Of a DNA stretch of 64,000 nt, positions 32,830-41,818 are shown in pieces. The stretch is from Mycolicibacterium aurum (GTDB lineage Bacteria > Actinomycetota > Actinomycetes > Mycobacteriales > Mycobacteriaceae): the NCBI GenBank assembly GCA_900078775.1, contig LT549889.1, positions 4,154,001 to 4,218,000 of the forward strand. The letters run 5' to 3'. The notes beneath the pieces are model-generated. The model did no database searches, was not told the origin of the DNA, and saw only the letters and a list, made by a program, of their open reading frames with translations. Positions within the stretch are counted from its first letter, which is position 1. Each line of letters starts with the position of its first letter. The position numbers and the translations under genes are program-made.

Positions 32830-33603
32830 TCACTTGATGTCGGCAGTGGTGGTGCTCAGGTAATGCGGGGGCTCGCCGCCCCCGTGCACCTCCAGCGAGG
32901 CACCGCTGATGTAGGAAGCCGCCTGCGAGGCCAGAAACGCCGTCGCCCAACCGATGTCGGCGGGCTTGGCCAGCCGGCCCAGCGGCACGTTCTTGGAGAT
33001 GGCTGCGATGGACTCGGCGTCGCCGTAGAACAGTTCGGACTGTTCGGTCTCGACCATGCCGACCACCACCGAGTTGACCCGCACCTTGGGCGCCCATTCC
33101 ACGGCCAGCGTGGAGGTCAGGTTGTCGATGCCGGCCTTGGCCGCACCGTAGGCCGCGGTGCCCGGCGTCGGCCGGTGACCGCTGACGCTGGAGATGTTCA
33201 CGATGGAACCGCCGGAATCCTGGTTCTGCATGACCGCGTTGGCGTGCGTGGACACCGACAGCGCACCGATCAGATTCAGTTCGATGATCTTGGTGCTGAA
33301 CTTGGCCGAGGCCTCGGCGGCCGGCACGTACGGCGAGCCGCCGGCGTTGTTGACCACCACGTCGATCCGGCCGTGCTTGGCGACGACGGCGCCGATGAGG
33401 GCCTGCACCGAATCGTCGTCGCGGATGTCGCAGGAGTGGAACTCATACGGCGAGCCCTCCACCGGGCGGCGCGCGCAGGTCACCACCGTGGCGCCCTGAC
33501 CGGCGAAGACGGCACTGATGCCGGCGCCGACGCCGCGCACGCCGCCGGTCACCAGGACCACCCGGCCATTCAGTTGCAGATCGATTCCAGCGGTGTCACT
33601 CAC
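32830..33603 (-). CDS. Short-chain dehydrogenase (Rv3549c-like)
   Basis: Protein of 257 residues from GTG 33603 (SDTAGIDLQLNGRVVLVTGG). Cofactor loop GGVRGVGAGISAVFAGQG and active site AAYGAAKAGIDNLTS mark a classical SDR. It lies at the Rv3549c position, divergent from echA20. The GTG is exactly 6 nt after a TACGCT -10 and no Shine-Dalgarno is present, so a leaderless mRNA is likely. The KstR2 operator sits just upstream. Substrate unknown; a hydroxyacyl-CoA of C/D-ring catabolism is plausible. Confidence 0.88.
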   Translation of the reverse strand: MSDTAGIDLQLNGRVVLVTGGVRGVGAGISAVFAGQGATVVTCARRPVEGSPYEFHSCDIRDDDSVQALIGAVVAKHGRIDVVVNNAGGSPYVPAAEASAKFSTKIIELNLIGALSVSTHANAVMQNQDSGGSIVNISSVSGHRPTPGTAAYGAAKAGIDNLTSTLAVEWAPKVRVNSVVVGMVETEQSELFYGDAESIAAISKNVPLGRLAKPADIGWATAFLASQAASYISGASLEVHGGGEPPHYLSTTTADIK

Positions 33604-33617
33604 TGTGCTAGCGTACC

Positions 33618-33633
33618 AAGCAAGTGCTTGCTT
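33618..33633. promoter_or_regulatory. KstR2 operator, echA20/SDR divergent promoter
   Basis: AAGCAAGTGCTTGCTT is a perfect AAGCAAG-N2-CTTGCTT palindrome and fits the KstR2 consensus AnCAAGnnCTTGnT. It abuts the TACGCT -10 (33610-33615) of the minus-strand SDR and lies upstream of the echA20 ribosome site on the other strand, so one operator can control both. Confidence 0.9.
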
Positions 33634-33661
33634 AGGTAGCGACCCTCTCAGGAAGTGACCG

Positions 33662-34414
33662 ATGATCACCACCACGACAGTCGAACCGGGCATCGTCTCG
33701 GTGACCGTGAACTACCCGCCCGTCAACGCGATCCCCTCCCGCGGCTGGTTCGAGCTCGGCGATGCCATCACCGCCGCCGGCCGCGACCGCAGCACCCACG
33801 TGGTGATCCTGCGCGCGGAGGGACGCGGTTTCAACGCCGGCGTGGACATCAAGGAGATGCAGAACACCGAGGGCTTCACCGCCCTGATCGATGCCAACCG
33901 CGGCTGCTACCACGCCTTCAAGGCGGTGTACGAATGCGAGGTGCCGGTGGTGGCCGCCGTGAACGGCTTCTGCGTCGGCGGCGGCATCGGCCTCGTCGGC
34001 AACGCCGACGTGATCGTCGCCTCCGATGACGCCAAGTTCGGCCTGCCCGAGGTGGAACGCGGCGCCCTGGGCGCGGCGACCCATCTGTCCCGGCTGGTCC
34101 CCCAGCACCTGATGCGCCGGTTGTTCTTCACCGCCGCCACCGTCGACGCCGAGACCCTGCACCACTTCGGTTCGGTGCACGAGGTGGTGCCCCGCGCCGA
34201 CCTCGACGAGTCCGCGCTGCGGGTGGCCCGCGATATCGCCAACAAGGACACCCGGGTGATCCGGGCGGCCAAGGAGGCGCTGAACTTCATCGACGTGCAG
34301 CCGGTCACCGCCCGGTACCGAATGGAGCAGGGCTTCACCTTCGAGCTCAACCTCGCAGGCGTCTCCGATGAGCACCGCGACGCGTTCGCCGGAACCGACA
34401 AGGGATCGAAATAG
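33662..34414 (+). CDS. echA20: EchA20, steroid D-ring-opening crotonase
   Basis: Protein of 250 residues of the enoyl-CoA hydratase/isomerase family. The oxyanion-hole segments are GRGFNAGVDIKEMQ and VNGFCVGGGIGLVGNADV. It matches Rv3550, which hydrolyses the D ring of the bicyclic HIEC-CoA to give the monocyclic COCHEA-CoA. AGGAAG precedes the ATG by 6 nt, so unlike the divergent SDR it has a normal leader. First gene of echA20-ipdA-ipdB-ipdC. Confidence 0.94.
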   Translation: MITTTTVEPGIVSVTVNYPPVNAIPSRGWFELGDAITAAGRDRSTHVVILRAEGRGFNAGVDIKEMQNTEGFTALIDANRGCYHAFKAVYECEVPVVAAVNGFCVGGGIGLVGNADVIVASDDAKFGLPEVERGALGAATHLSRLVPQHLMRRLFFTAATVDAETLHHFGSVHEVVPRADLDESALRVARDIANKDTRVIRAAKEALNFIDVQPVTARYRMEQGFTFELNLAGVSDEHRDAFAGTDKGSK

Positions 34415-34416
34415 CC

Positions 34417-35283
34417 ATGGCAGACAAGAGAACGACGCTGGACGAGGCTGTCGCCTCGATCGAGAGCGGGATGACCATCGGTATCGGCGGCTGGGGTTCC
34501 CGGCGCAAGCCGATGGCATTCATCCGTGCACTGTTGCGCACCGACGTCAAGGATCTGACGGTGGTCACCTACGGCGGACCCGATCTGGGTCTGCTGTGCT
34601 CGGCGGACAAGGTCAAGCGGGTCTACTACGGATTCGTCTCACTGGACTCGCCGCCGTTCTACGACCCGTGGTTCGCCAAGGCCCGCACCTCCGGTGCCAT
34701 CGAAGCCCGCGAGATGGACGAGGGCATGCTGCGCTGCGGTCTGCAGGCCGCCGCCCAGCGGCTGCCGTTCCTGCCCACCCGCGCCGGCCTGGGCAGCGAT
34801 GTCCGCGCCTTCTGGGGCGACGAACTCAAGACCGTCAAGTCCCCGTACGGCGACGAGGAACTCATCGCCATGCCGGCGCTGAACCTGGACGCGGCCTTCG
34901 TGCACATGAACCTCGGTGACGAGCGCGGGAACGCCGCCTACACCGGCATCGACCCGTACTTCGACGACCTGTTCCTGATGTCTGCGGAGCAGCGCTTCCT
35001 GTCGGTGGAGAAGGTGGTGTCCACCGAGGAGCTGGTCGGTTCCGTTGTGCCGCAGCAGCTGCTGGTCAACCGCATGATGGTCGACGCCGTGGTGGAGGCG
35101 CCGGGCGGCGCACACTTCACCACCAACGAGCCCGACTACCGCCGAGATGAGAAGTTCCAGCGCCACTACGCCGAAGCCGCCGGCTCCGACGAGACGTGGG
35201 CCGAGTTCGTCAAGACCTATCTGTCCGGCAGCGAGGCCGATTACCAAGCGGCCGTGAAGAAGTTCAAGGAGGAGCAGGCATGA
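34417..35283 (+). CDS. ipdA: IpdA, COCHEA-CoA hydrolase alpha subunit
   Basis: Protein of 288 residues with the family I CoA-transferase alpha fold (DEAVASIESGMTIGIGGWGS, VVTYGGPDLGLLCSADKVKR). It matches Rv3551. With IpdB it opens the last steroid ring (ring C) by hydrolysis rather than CoA transfer. It starts 2 nt after the echA20 stop and overlaps ipdB by 4 nt, in keeping with a stoichiometric complex. Confidence 0.94.
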   Translation: MADKRTTLDEAVASIESGMTIGIGGWGSRRKPMAFIRALLRTDVKDLTVVTYGGPDLGLLCSADKVKRVYYGFVSLDSPPFYDPWFAKARTSGAIEAREMDEGMLRCGLQAAAQRLPFLPTRAGLGSDVRAFWGDELKTVKSPYGDEELIAMPALNLDAAFVHMNLGDERGNAAYTGIDPYFDDLFLMSAEQRFLSVEKVVSTEELVGSVVPQQLLVNRMMVDAVVEAPGGAHFTTNEPDYRRDEKFQRHYAEAAGSDETWAEFVKTYLSGSEADYQAAVKKFKEEQA

Positions 35284-36029
35284 CCGAACCGACCCGTGCC
35301 GAGGTCTGCGCCGTCGCGTGCGCCGAATTGTTCCGTGACGCAGGCGAGATCATGGTCTCGCCCATGACGACCATCGTGCAGATCGGCGCCCGGCTGGCGC
35401 GGTTGACCTTCTCCCCCGACATCGTGCTGACCGACGGCGAGGCCCGCATCATCGCCGATACCCCGGCCATCGGGGCGCCGGCGGCCATCGAGGGCTGGAT
35501 GCCGTTCAACCGGGTCTTCGAGACGCTGTCCTGGGGCCGTCGCCATGTGGTGATGGGCGCCAACCAGATCGACCGGTACGGCAACCAGAACCTGTCGGCG
35601 TTCGGGCCGATCCAGCACCCGACCCGGCAGATGTTCGGTGTGCGTGGCGCTCCCGGCAACTCCATCAACCACCCCACCAGCTACTTCGTCGGCAACCACT
35701 CCAAGCGGGTGTTCACCGAGCAGGTGGATATCGTCTCCGGAATCGGTTGGGACAAGGTGGATCCCGCCAACCCGGCCTTCCGGTTCGCCGACATCTACCG
35801 GGTGGTCAGCAACCTGGGTGTCTTCGACTTCAACGGTCCCGACCATCAGATGCGGGCGGTGTCGCTGCACCCGGGCGTCGAACCCGGTCAGGTCGCCGAG
35901 AACACCTCCTTCGAGGTGCACGGCCTGGACTCCGCACAGACCACCCGGCTGCCCGACGCCGAGGAACTTCACCTGCTGCGCGAGGTCATCGATCCGAAGT
36001 CGCTGCGCGACAAAGAGGTCAAGGCCTAG
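35280..36029 (+). CDS. ipdB: IpdB, COCHEA-CoA hydrolase beta subunit
   Basis: Protein of 249 residues from ATG 35280, overlapping ipdA as ATGA. Family I CoA-transferase beta fold, with VCAVACAELFRDAGEIMVSP, TDGEARIIAD and FGVRGAPGNSINHPTSYFV. It matches Rv3552 and completes the IpdAB ring-C hydrolase. The longer in-frame extension to 35196 lies within ipdA and is rejected. Confidence 0.94.
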   Translation: MTEPTRAEVCAVACAELFRDAGEIMVSPMTTIVQIGARLARLTFSPDIVLTDGEARIIADTPAIGAPAAIEGWMPFNRVFETLSWGRRHVVMGANQIDRYGNQNLSAFGPIQHPTRQMFGVRGAPGNSINHPTSYFVGNHSKRVFTEQVDIVSGIGWDKVDPANPAFRFADIYRVVSNLGVFDFNGPDHQMRAVSLHPGVEPGQVAENTSFEVHGLDSAQTTRLPDAEELHLLREVIDPKSLRDKEVKA

Positions 36030-36031
36030 TC

Positions 36032-37102
36032 ATGGCGAAGCTGGTCACGCCGCTGACCGAACTGGTCGGCATCGAGCACCCGGTGGTACAGACCGGTATG
36101 GGTTGGGTCGCCGGTGCCCGACTGGTCGCCGCAACGTCGAATGCGGGCGGGCTGGGCATCCTGGCCTCGGCGACGATGACGCTGGCCGAACTGCAGACCG
36201 CGGTCACCAAGGTCAAGGCCGCCACCGACAAGCCGTTCGGTATCAACATCCGGGCCGACGCCGGCGACGCGATCGACCGCGTCGACCTGCTGATCCGCGA
36301 AGGGGTCAAGGTCGCCTCCTTCGCGCTTGCCCCCAAGCCCGATCTGATCGCCAAGCTCAAGGACGCCGGCGTGGTGGTCATCCCGTCGGTCGGGCTGGCC
36401 AAGCACGCCAAGAAGGTGGCGAGTTGGGGCGCGGACGCGGTGATCGTGCAGGGCGGTGAGGGCGGTGGCCACACCGGCCCGATCGCCACCACGCTGCTGC
36501 TGCCCTCGGTGCTCGACGCGGTCTCCGACACCGGTATGCCGGTGGTGGCCGCGGGCGGCTTCTTCGACGGCCGCGGCCTGGCTGCCGCGCTGTCCTACGG
36601 TGCCGCCGGTGTCGCCATGGGGACCCGGTTCCTGCTCACCTCCGATTCGACGGTGCCCGACGCGGTCAAACAGCGCTACCTGGACGCCGCCCTGGACGGC
36701 ACCGTGGTCTCCACCCGGGTGGACGGGATGCCGCACCGGGTGCTGCGCACCGGCCTGGTGGAGAAGCTGGAAAGCGGTTCGCCGGTACGCGGTTTCGCCG
36801 CGGCGGTGGGCAATGCCCAGAAGTTCAAGAAGCTGTCCGGGATGACCTGGAAGTCCATGGTCAAAGACGGCCTGGCGATGCGGCACGGCAAGGACCTGAC
36901 CTGGTCGCAGGTCTTGATGGCGGCCAACACCCCGATGCTGCTCAAGGCCGGCCTGGTCGAGGGCAACACCGAGGCCGGCGTGCTGGCCTCGGGTCAGGTC
37001 GCGGGCATCCTGAGCGATCTGCCGTCCTGTGCGGAACTGGTGCCGGCCATCGTGGCCGACGCGGTGGCACACCTACAGCAGGCCTCGGGCTACATCCGAT
37101 AG
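36032..37102 (+). CDS. ipdC: IpdC, FMN-dependent oxidoreductase of C/D-ring catabolism
   Basis: Protein of 356 residues of the nitronate-monooxygenase/2-enoyl-reductase TIM-barrel family (EHPVVQTGMGWVAGARLVAA, NAGGLGILASATMT, VIVQGGEGGGHTGPI, AAGGFFDGRGLAAAL). It matches Rv3553, which introduces the ring double bond in 5-oxo-HIC-CoA before EchA20 and IpdAB. ATG 36032 is 2 nt after the ipdB stop. A large hairpin follows the gene. No fdxB/Rv3555c homologues follow, unlike in M. tuberculosis. Confidence 0.92.
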   Translation: MAKLVTPLTELVGIEHPVVQTGMGWVAGARLVAATSNAGGLGILASATMTLAELQTAVTKVKAATDKPFGINIRADAGDAIDRVDLLIREGVKVASFALAPKPDLIAKLKDAGVVVIPSVGLAKHAKKVASWGADAVIVQGGEGGGHTGPIATTLLLPSVLDAVSDTGMPVVAAGGFFDGRGLAAALSYGAAGVAMGTRFLLTSDSTVPDAVKQRYLDAALDGTVVSTRVDGMPHRVLRTGLVEKLESGSPVRGFAAAVGNAQKFKKLSGMTWKSMVKDGLAMRHGKDLTWSQVLMAANTPMLLKAGLVEGNTEAGVLASGQVAGILSDLPSCAELVPAIVADAVAHLQQASGYIR

Positions 37103-37129
37103 CGCGAGCTGGGGGCACGTTTCCCTCGC

Positions 37130-37185
37130 GAGCAGACGTGAAGGGCCGCGAAATCAGCCGATTTCGCGGCCCTTCACGTCTGCTC
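37130..37185. terminator. Strong hairpin terminator after ipdC
   Basis: Perfect 26-bp arms (starting GAGCAGACGTGAAGGGCC) are separated by a 4-nt AGCC loop. One more C-G pair extends the stem to 27 bp. It lies 27 bp after the ipdC stop and should end the echA20-ipdABC transcript. No U-run follows. Confidence 0.8.
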
Positions 37186-37225
37186 GGCGGGTGAGAGAAC
37201 CCGCCGTTCGGGGTATGTAACAGTC

Positions 37226-38770
37226 GTGTCCGACCTCGCGCGGTGGTTCCTCACGGCGCAGGAGCGCGGAAACCCGTCCACGCGCCTGCCCGCGTGGAGC
37301 ACCGGCAACCGGGCCGAGCCGCTGATCCACGGGGCCACCTATTTCGACCGCCTGGTCACGGAGGTCGAGGCGCTGGACGCGGGCGACCACCTGTTCTTCA
37401 CCGACTGGCGCGGTGACCCCGATCAGCTGCTGCGCGACGACGGTCCCACCATCGCGGAGCTGTTCTGCCGCGCCGCCCGGCGCGGCGTCATCGTCAAGGG
37501 CCTGATGTGGCGGTCGCATCTGGATGCGTTCGCCTACAGCGAGGAGGAGAACCAACACCTCGGCGATGTGATCGAGGCCGCCGGCGGCGAGGTACTGCTC
37601 GACCAGCGGGTGCGATTCGGCGGTTCGCATCACCAGAAGATGGTGGTGCTGCGCCATCCCCGGCACCCCGACCGGGACGTCGCGTTCGCCGGGGGCATCG
37701 ACCTGTGCCATTCCCGCCGCGACGACGCCGCGCACCACGGGGACCGCCAGGCGGTGCGGATGGCGAAGAGCTACGGCGCGCACCCGCCCTGGCATGACGT
37801 GCAGCTGCAGGTGCGCGGCCCCGCCGTCGGCGCGTTGGACACCTCATTCCGGGAACGCTGGGAAGATCCGGCGGCGCTGGACATGCTCAACCCGATCGCG
37901 TATCTGCGCGACCGGCTGCGCGGCGCCGACCTGCAACCCGGCGCCCTGCCGGACCGGCCACCCGATCCCCCACCGTGCGGCCGGCATGCGGTGCAGGTGC
38001 TGCGCACCTACCCCGACGGGCATTTCGAGTACGACTTCGCGCCGCGCGGCGAACGCAGCATCGCGCGCGGTTACAGCAAGGCCTTGCGCCGGGCCCGGCA
38101 GCTGATCTATCTGGAAGACCAGTATCTGTGGTCGGAGCGGGTGGCCGGCCTGTTCGTCCGCGCGCTGGGCGACAATCCCGATCTGCACCTGGTCGCGGTG
38201 GTCCCGCGCCACCCGGACGTGGACGGGCGGCTGGCGCTGCCGCCGAACCAGATCGGCCGACACCAGGCCATCGCGGCCTGCGCCCGGGTGGACCCGGACC
38301 GGGTCCATGTCTTCGATCTCGAGAATCATTCCGGGACACCGGTGTACGTGCACGCCAAGGTGTGCGTCGTGGACGACACCTGGGCCAGCGTGGGCAGCGA
38401 CAACTTCAACCGGCGATCCTGGACCCACGACAGCGAATTGTCCTGTGCGGTCATCGATCCCGACGGGGTGTTCGCCCGGGACCTGCGGCTGCGGCTGCTG
38501 CGCGAGCACCTGGACCGGGCCGCGGACGGCAGCCAGGACGGCGGACTGTCCGACCCACACACCGCGGTCGCGGAGATCGAGGCCGCCGCCCGGGCGCTGG
38601 ACGGCTGGTACGCGTCGGGCTGCCGGGGTGAGCGTCCACCCGGGCGGCTGCGCGCACACCGCCCTGAGCGGCTGGGCCGGTTCACCCGGCTCTGGGCGGC
38701 GCCGGCCTACCGGATGATCTACGACCCCGACGGGCGCAATGTCCGCGACCGGATCCGGGGCCGCTGGTGA
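37226..38770 (+). CDS. Phospholipase D-family protein
   Basis: Protein of 514 residues from GTG 37226. Two HKD regions are visible. The first is SHHQKMVVLR with His136/Lys138, but the expected Asp five residues after the Lys is missing, and AFAGGID follows after an insertion. The second, VYVHAKVCVVDD, is a perfect HxK(x)4D, with GSDNFNRRSWTHDSE behind it. The family hydrolyses or exchanges phosphodiester bonds in phospholipids, for example cardiolipin synthesis. No signal peptide or transmembrane helix is seen. The altered first motif leaves activity uncertain. It has no known role in steroid breakdown. Confidence 0.85.
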   Translation: MSDLARWFLTAQERGNPSTRLPAWSTGNRAEPLIHGATYFDRLVTEVEALDAGDHLFFTDWRGDPDQLLRDDGPTIAELFCRAARRGVIVKGLMWRSHLDAFAYSEEENQHLGDVIEAAGGEVLLDQRVRFGGSHHQKMVVLRHPRHPDRDVAFAGGIDLCHSRRDDAAHHGDRQAVRMAKSYGAHPPWHDVQLQVRGPAVGALDTSFRERWEDPAALDMLNPIAYLRDRLRGADLQPGALPDRPPDPPPCGRHAVQVLRTYPDGHFEYDFAPRGERSIARGYSKALRRARQLIYLEDQYLWSERVAGLFVRALGDNPDLHLVAVVPRHPDVDGRLALPPNQIGRHQAIAACARVDPDRVHVFDLENHSGTPVYVHAKVCVVDDTWASVGSDNFNRRSWTHDSELSCAVIDPDGVFARDLRLRLLREHLDRAADGSQDGGLSDPHTAVAEIEAAARALDGWYASGCRGERPPGRLRAHRPERLGRFTRLWAAPAYRMIYDPDGRNVRDRIRGRW

Positions 38771-38821
38771 TCCACGCGAATCGACCACGGCACGGGGGCG
38801 GGGTTCCTACACTCGGGGCGC

Positions 38822-39934
38822 ATGAAGACCAACGCGGCGATTCTGTGGGAGTACGGCGGCGACTGGACGGTCGAGGAGATCGATCTCGATCCCCCGGGCG
38901 ACGGCGAGGTGTTGGTCTCCTGGGAGGCCACCGGCCTGTGCCACTCCGATGAGCACATCCGCACCGGCGATCTGCCGGCCCCACTGCCGCTGATCGGCGG
39001 CCACGAGGGGGCGGGCATCGTGCGTGAGGTCGGCCCCGGTGTGGTCGGGTTGGCCCCCGGCGATCACGTCGTCGCATCGTTCCTGCCGGCCTGCGGCCGC
39101 TGCCGGTTCTGCTCCACCGGGCACCAGAATCTGTGTGATCTGGGCGCCATGATCATGGCGGGCACCCAACTCGACGGGACCTACCGCCGGCACGTCAACG
39201 GCCAGGACGTCGGTGTGATGGCGCTGGTCGGCACCTTCTCGCAGTACGGCACGGTGCCCGAGGCGTCGATCGTCAAGATCGACGACGACATCCCGCTGGC
39301 GCGGGCCTGCCTGCTGGGCTGCGGTGTCACCACCGGGTGGGGGTCGGCGGTCAACACCGCCGACGTGTCACCCGGGGACACCGTGGTGGTGATCGGCCTC
39401 GGTGGCATCGGCAGCGGTGCCGTCCAGGGCGCCCGGCTGGCCGGCGCCGAGAAGATCATCGTGGTGGAACCGGTGGAGGCGAAGCGGGACTTGGCCTTCC
39501 GGTTCGGCGCCACCCACTTCGCCACCTCGATGGAGGAGGCCACCGCGCTGGTGGCCGACCTCACCCGCGGGGTGATGGCCGATTCGGCGATCCTGACCGT
39601 CGGCCTGCTGCAGGGCGCGATGCTGGAGGAGGCCGCCAACATCATCCGCAAGGGCGGCGCGGTGGTGATGACCGCACTGTCCACCATGGCCGACAACCAG
39701 CCGACCCTGGGCATGATGATGTTCACCCTGTTCCAGAAGCGGCTACTGGGAAGCCTCTACGGGGAAGCCAACCCGCGCGCGGACATCCCCCGGCTGCTGT
39801 CGCTCTACCGCGAGGGCAAGCTCCTGCTCGACGAGACCGTCACCCACGAGTACAAGCTCGCCGAGGTCAACGAGGGCTACGAGGACATGCGGGCCGGCCG
39901 CAACATCCGTGGTGTGATCGTGCACGACCACTGA
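38822..39934 (+). CDS. Zinc-dependent alcohol dehydrogenase, NDMA-dependent type
   Basis: Protein of 370 residues. Catalytic-zinc region GLCHSDEHIRTG and GGHEGAGIVREVG, structural-zinc cluster CGRCRFCSTGHQNLC, NAD fold VVVIGLGGIGSGAVQGARLA. Overall similarity is to the mycobacterial NDMA-dependent alcohol dehydrogenase group (AdhD/mno-like). It oxidises an alcohol to an aldehyde, possibly with a tightly bound cofactor; the substrate is unknown. It is 51 bp after the PLD-family gene, and the gene to its right converges on it. Confidence 0.92.
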   Translation: MKTNAAILWEYGGDWTVEEIDLDPPGDGEVLVSWEATGLCHSDEHIRTGDLPAPLPLIGGHEGAGIVREVGPGVVGLAPGDHVVASFLPACGRCRFCSTGHQNLCDLGAMIMAGTQLDGTYRRHVNGQDVGVMALVGTFSQYGTVPEASIVKIDDDIPLARACLLGCGVTTGWGSAVNTADVSPGDTVVVIGLGGIGSGAVQGARLAGAEKIIVVEPVEAKRDLAFRFGATHFATSMEEATALVADLTRGVMADSAILTVGLLQGAMLEEAANIIRKGGAVVMTALSTMADNQPTLGMMMFTLFQKRLLGSLYGEANPRADIPRLLSLYREGKLLLDETVTHEYKLAEVNEGYEDMRAGRNIRGVIVHDH

Positions 39935-39953
39935 ACCGCCCGGGCCGAAAACA

Positions 39954-41726
39954 TCAGGGCAGGAACAGGATTCCGTCGTCGGAGGCGGTCTTCAGCAGCT
40001 GCGGGATGGTCAGCGTCCCGTAGCCGGTGTGCACGGGTCCGCGCCTGGCGCCCAGGAAGGGCACGATCCCGGGATCGGACTTGATGTCCAGTTGGTAGGC
40101 CTGTACCCCGGGCAGGTGGTACTGGAAGAAGTTGCCCAGGAAGTCCAGCATGAAGATCGCGCTGCCGATCAGCGACTTGCCCCACAGTTTCGAGACGTTG
40201 TACAGCGGGTTCGCGGCGGCCGGATCGCCGATCAAGACAATCGGCCCGTAGTGCGGCTTGCTACCGCCGCCCGGAACATACGGCGGCATGAAGGGCTGCA
40301 GATAGGGCAGATCGGTGGCCATCGCCGTAGCGGAGCTGCCGTAGGTGCCGATGGTGACGAACATCGAGTCGGCGCCGTTACCGGGGACCCGGGAGTTCAT
40401 GCCCGGCGCCTCGAAACCGATGCCGGCCAGACCGATCCGCTGCGCGACGAACTGGGCCTCCCAGCCGCCGAGCGAATGGCCGGTGACGAAGATGTCGTCG
40501 TCGGTGTAGCCCTGCAGCGCGGCCTCTGCGCGCACCCGTTCGGCGAATTCCAGTGCGTCATAGAAGGCCAGCGGGGTGGTCCGGGTGAAGATCACCTGCA
40601 GATCGGCGACGATCTGGGCGACGGTGATCAGCGGGTTGAACAGCAGATGACTTCCGCCGGTGGTGCCCTGGTAGGCGATGATCACCTGTCCCTCCGGTGT
40701 CACCCACGTCTTGGCGACCATGCCGGAGAAGAGGCGGGTCGCCGACAGCTGAAATCCGTTGACGGTGAACGGAACCAGATTTCCGGGGGTGCCGCCCAGC
40801 ACGTAGGACGCCGAGGACGCGTTGAGGAACTGCTCCACCGTCGGGGTCGGCCGGGTCGTCGGACCGGTGTAGGTCATGGTCGGTACGGCGGGCATGGCAA
40901 CCGGCGTCCGGTGCAGCCCGATCAGCTTCTCGATCTCGCGGAACACCCCGAAGATCAGATCGTTGACGACGTTGAGGCCGTTGGGCAGTCCGTGGCTGTT
41001 GGCGGAGGTGGTCAGACTGAACACCTGCAGCACCGCGTTGATCAGCCGGCCGGGCAGTTGCAGCACCTTCGCGATGGGCGACAACGGCTTCGGCGGGGTG
41101 GGCGCCGTGGGCGTGGTGGGGTCGACGGCCGTGGTGACGACCGCCGCCGCGGCCGGCAGGGCGGGCGCGGTTGCCAGTGCAGTTGCGGTTGCCGTCGTGG
41201 CACCGAGGTTCGGCACGTCGAGGGTGAGCACGCGGGCGGCCGGGCCCGCCGGACGCACCCCGCTGATCCCGGCGCGGTGGGTGCGCACCGACCTCAGCAG
41301 GGCCGGTCGACGGGCCCCGCCGTGCTGACCGTCGGCTCCGGTGCGGGGATGTCGTCGGTGGCCGGGGCTCCGGGATCATCTTGTGGCTGCTCGGACTTCG
41401 GGATGTCGAGGTCGGACGCGGCGTCGTCCAGTTCGGCGGTGCGGTCGCGCAGCGCGCTGCGGGGCCGGCCTTGCGCGGTTCGGTGCGGCCCGGCTGAATG
41501 AGTTTCGGGCCCGGTGCGCTGTCCGTGGATTCGACGCCATCGTTCGTGTCGGCCCGGTCCCGGGGTCCGGGCCGGCGGAGTCTGCACTTGTCGACTCCGA
41601 GGAGGTGGACTCGCCACCGCCGGTGTCCGCCCATGCCGCGCCGTGCACCGGCGCGAAGACCAGCCCGGCGGAGATCGCCACCGCCGCCGCCGAATATCCG
41701 AACGGCCCGACCTTCGTCACACGCAT
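39954..41726 (-). pseudogene. Exported lipase-like alpha/beta hydrolase, N-terminal linker broken by apparent 1-nt deletions
   Basis: The catalytic part is an open frame from a stop at 41376 down to 39954; if read alone it would start at GTG 41288 (444 residues). It contains the nucleophile elbow GHSLGGWEAQF and IAYQGTTGGSH, typical of exported mycobacterial lipase-like hydrolases. A signal peptide (MRVTKVGPFGYSAAAVAISA, ATG 41726) lies in the same frame upstream. The linker between them reads through two other frames that both look coded: ESTDSAPGPKLIQPG, then RTAELDDAASDLDIPKSEQP. Each switch equals one missing base (near 41560, 41465 and 41310), and after three the original frame returns. 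Either the gene is decayed or the assembly lost bases in GC runs. Confidence 0.7.
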
Positions 41727-41731
41727 CTCCT

Positions 41732-41799
41732 ACCGATTCCAGCGCCAGCCAAACTCTGACAATGCTTGATGTCAGAGTGAGACTAGCGCTGGAATCGGT
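41732..41799. repeat. Nested inverted repeats between fadA6 and lipase-like gene
   Basis: Outer arms of 14 bp (ACCGATTCCAGCGC at 41732 and its complement ending 41799) enclose inner 9-bp arms (ACTCTGACA at 41753 and TGTCAGAGT at 41770). It lies between the fadA6 stop and the lipase-like start, both on the minus strand. It can act as the fadA6 terminator, or the inner part may be an operator for the lipase-like gene. Confidence 0.7.
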
Positions 41800-41818
41800 G
41801 CGGGATTGCGTTTTTCGG

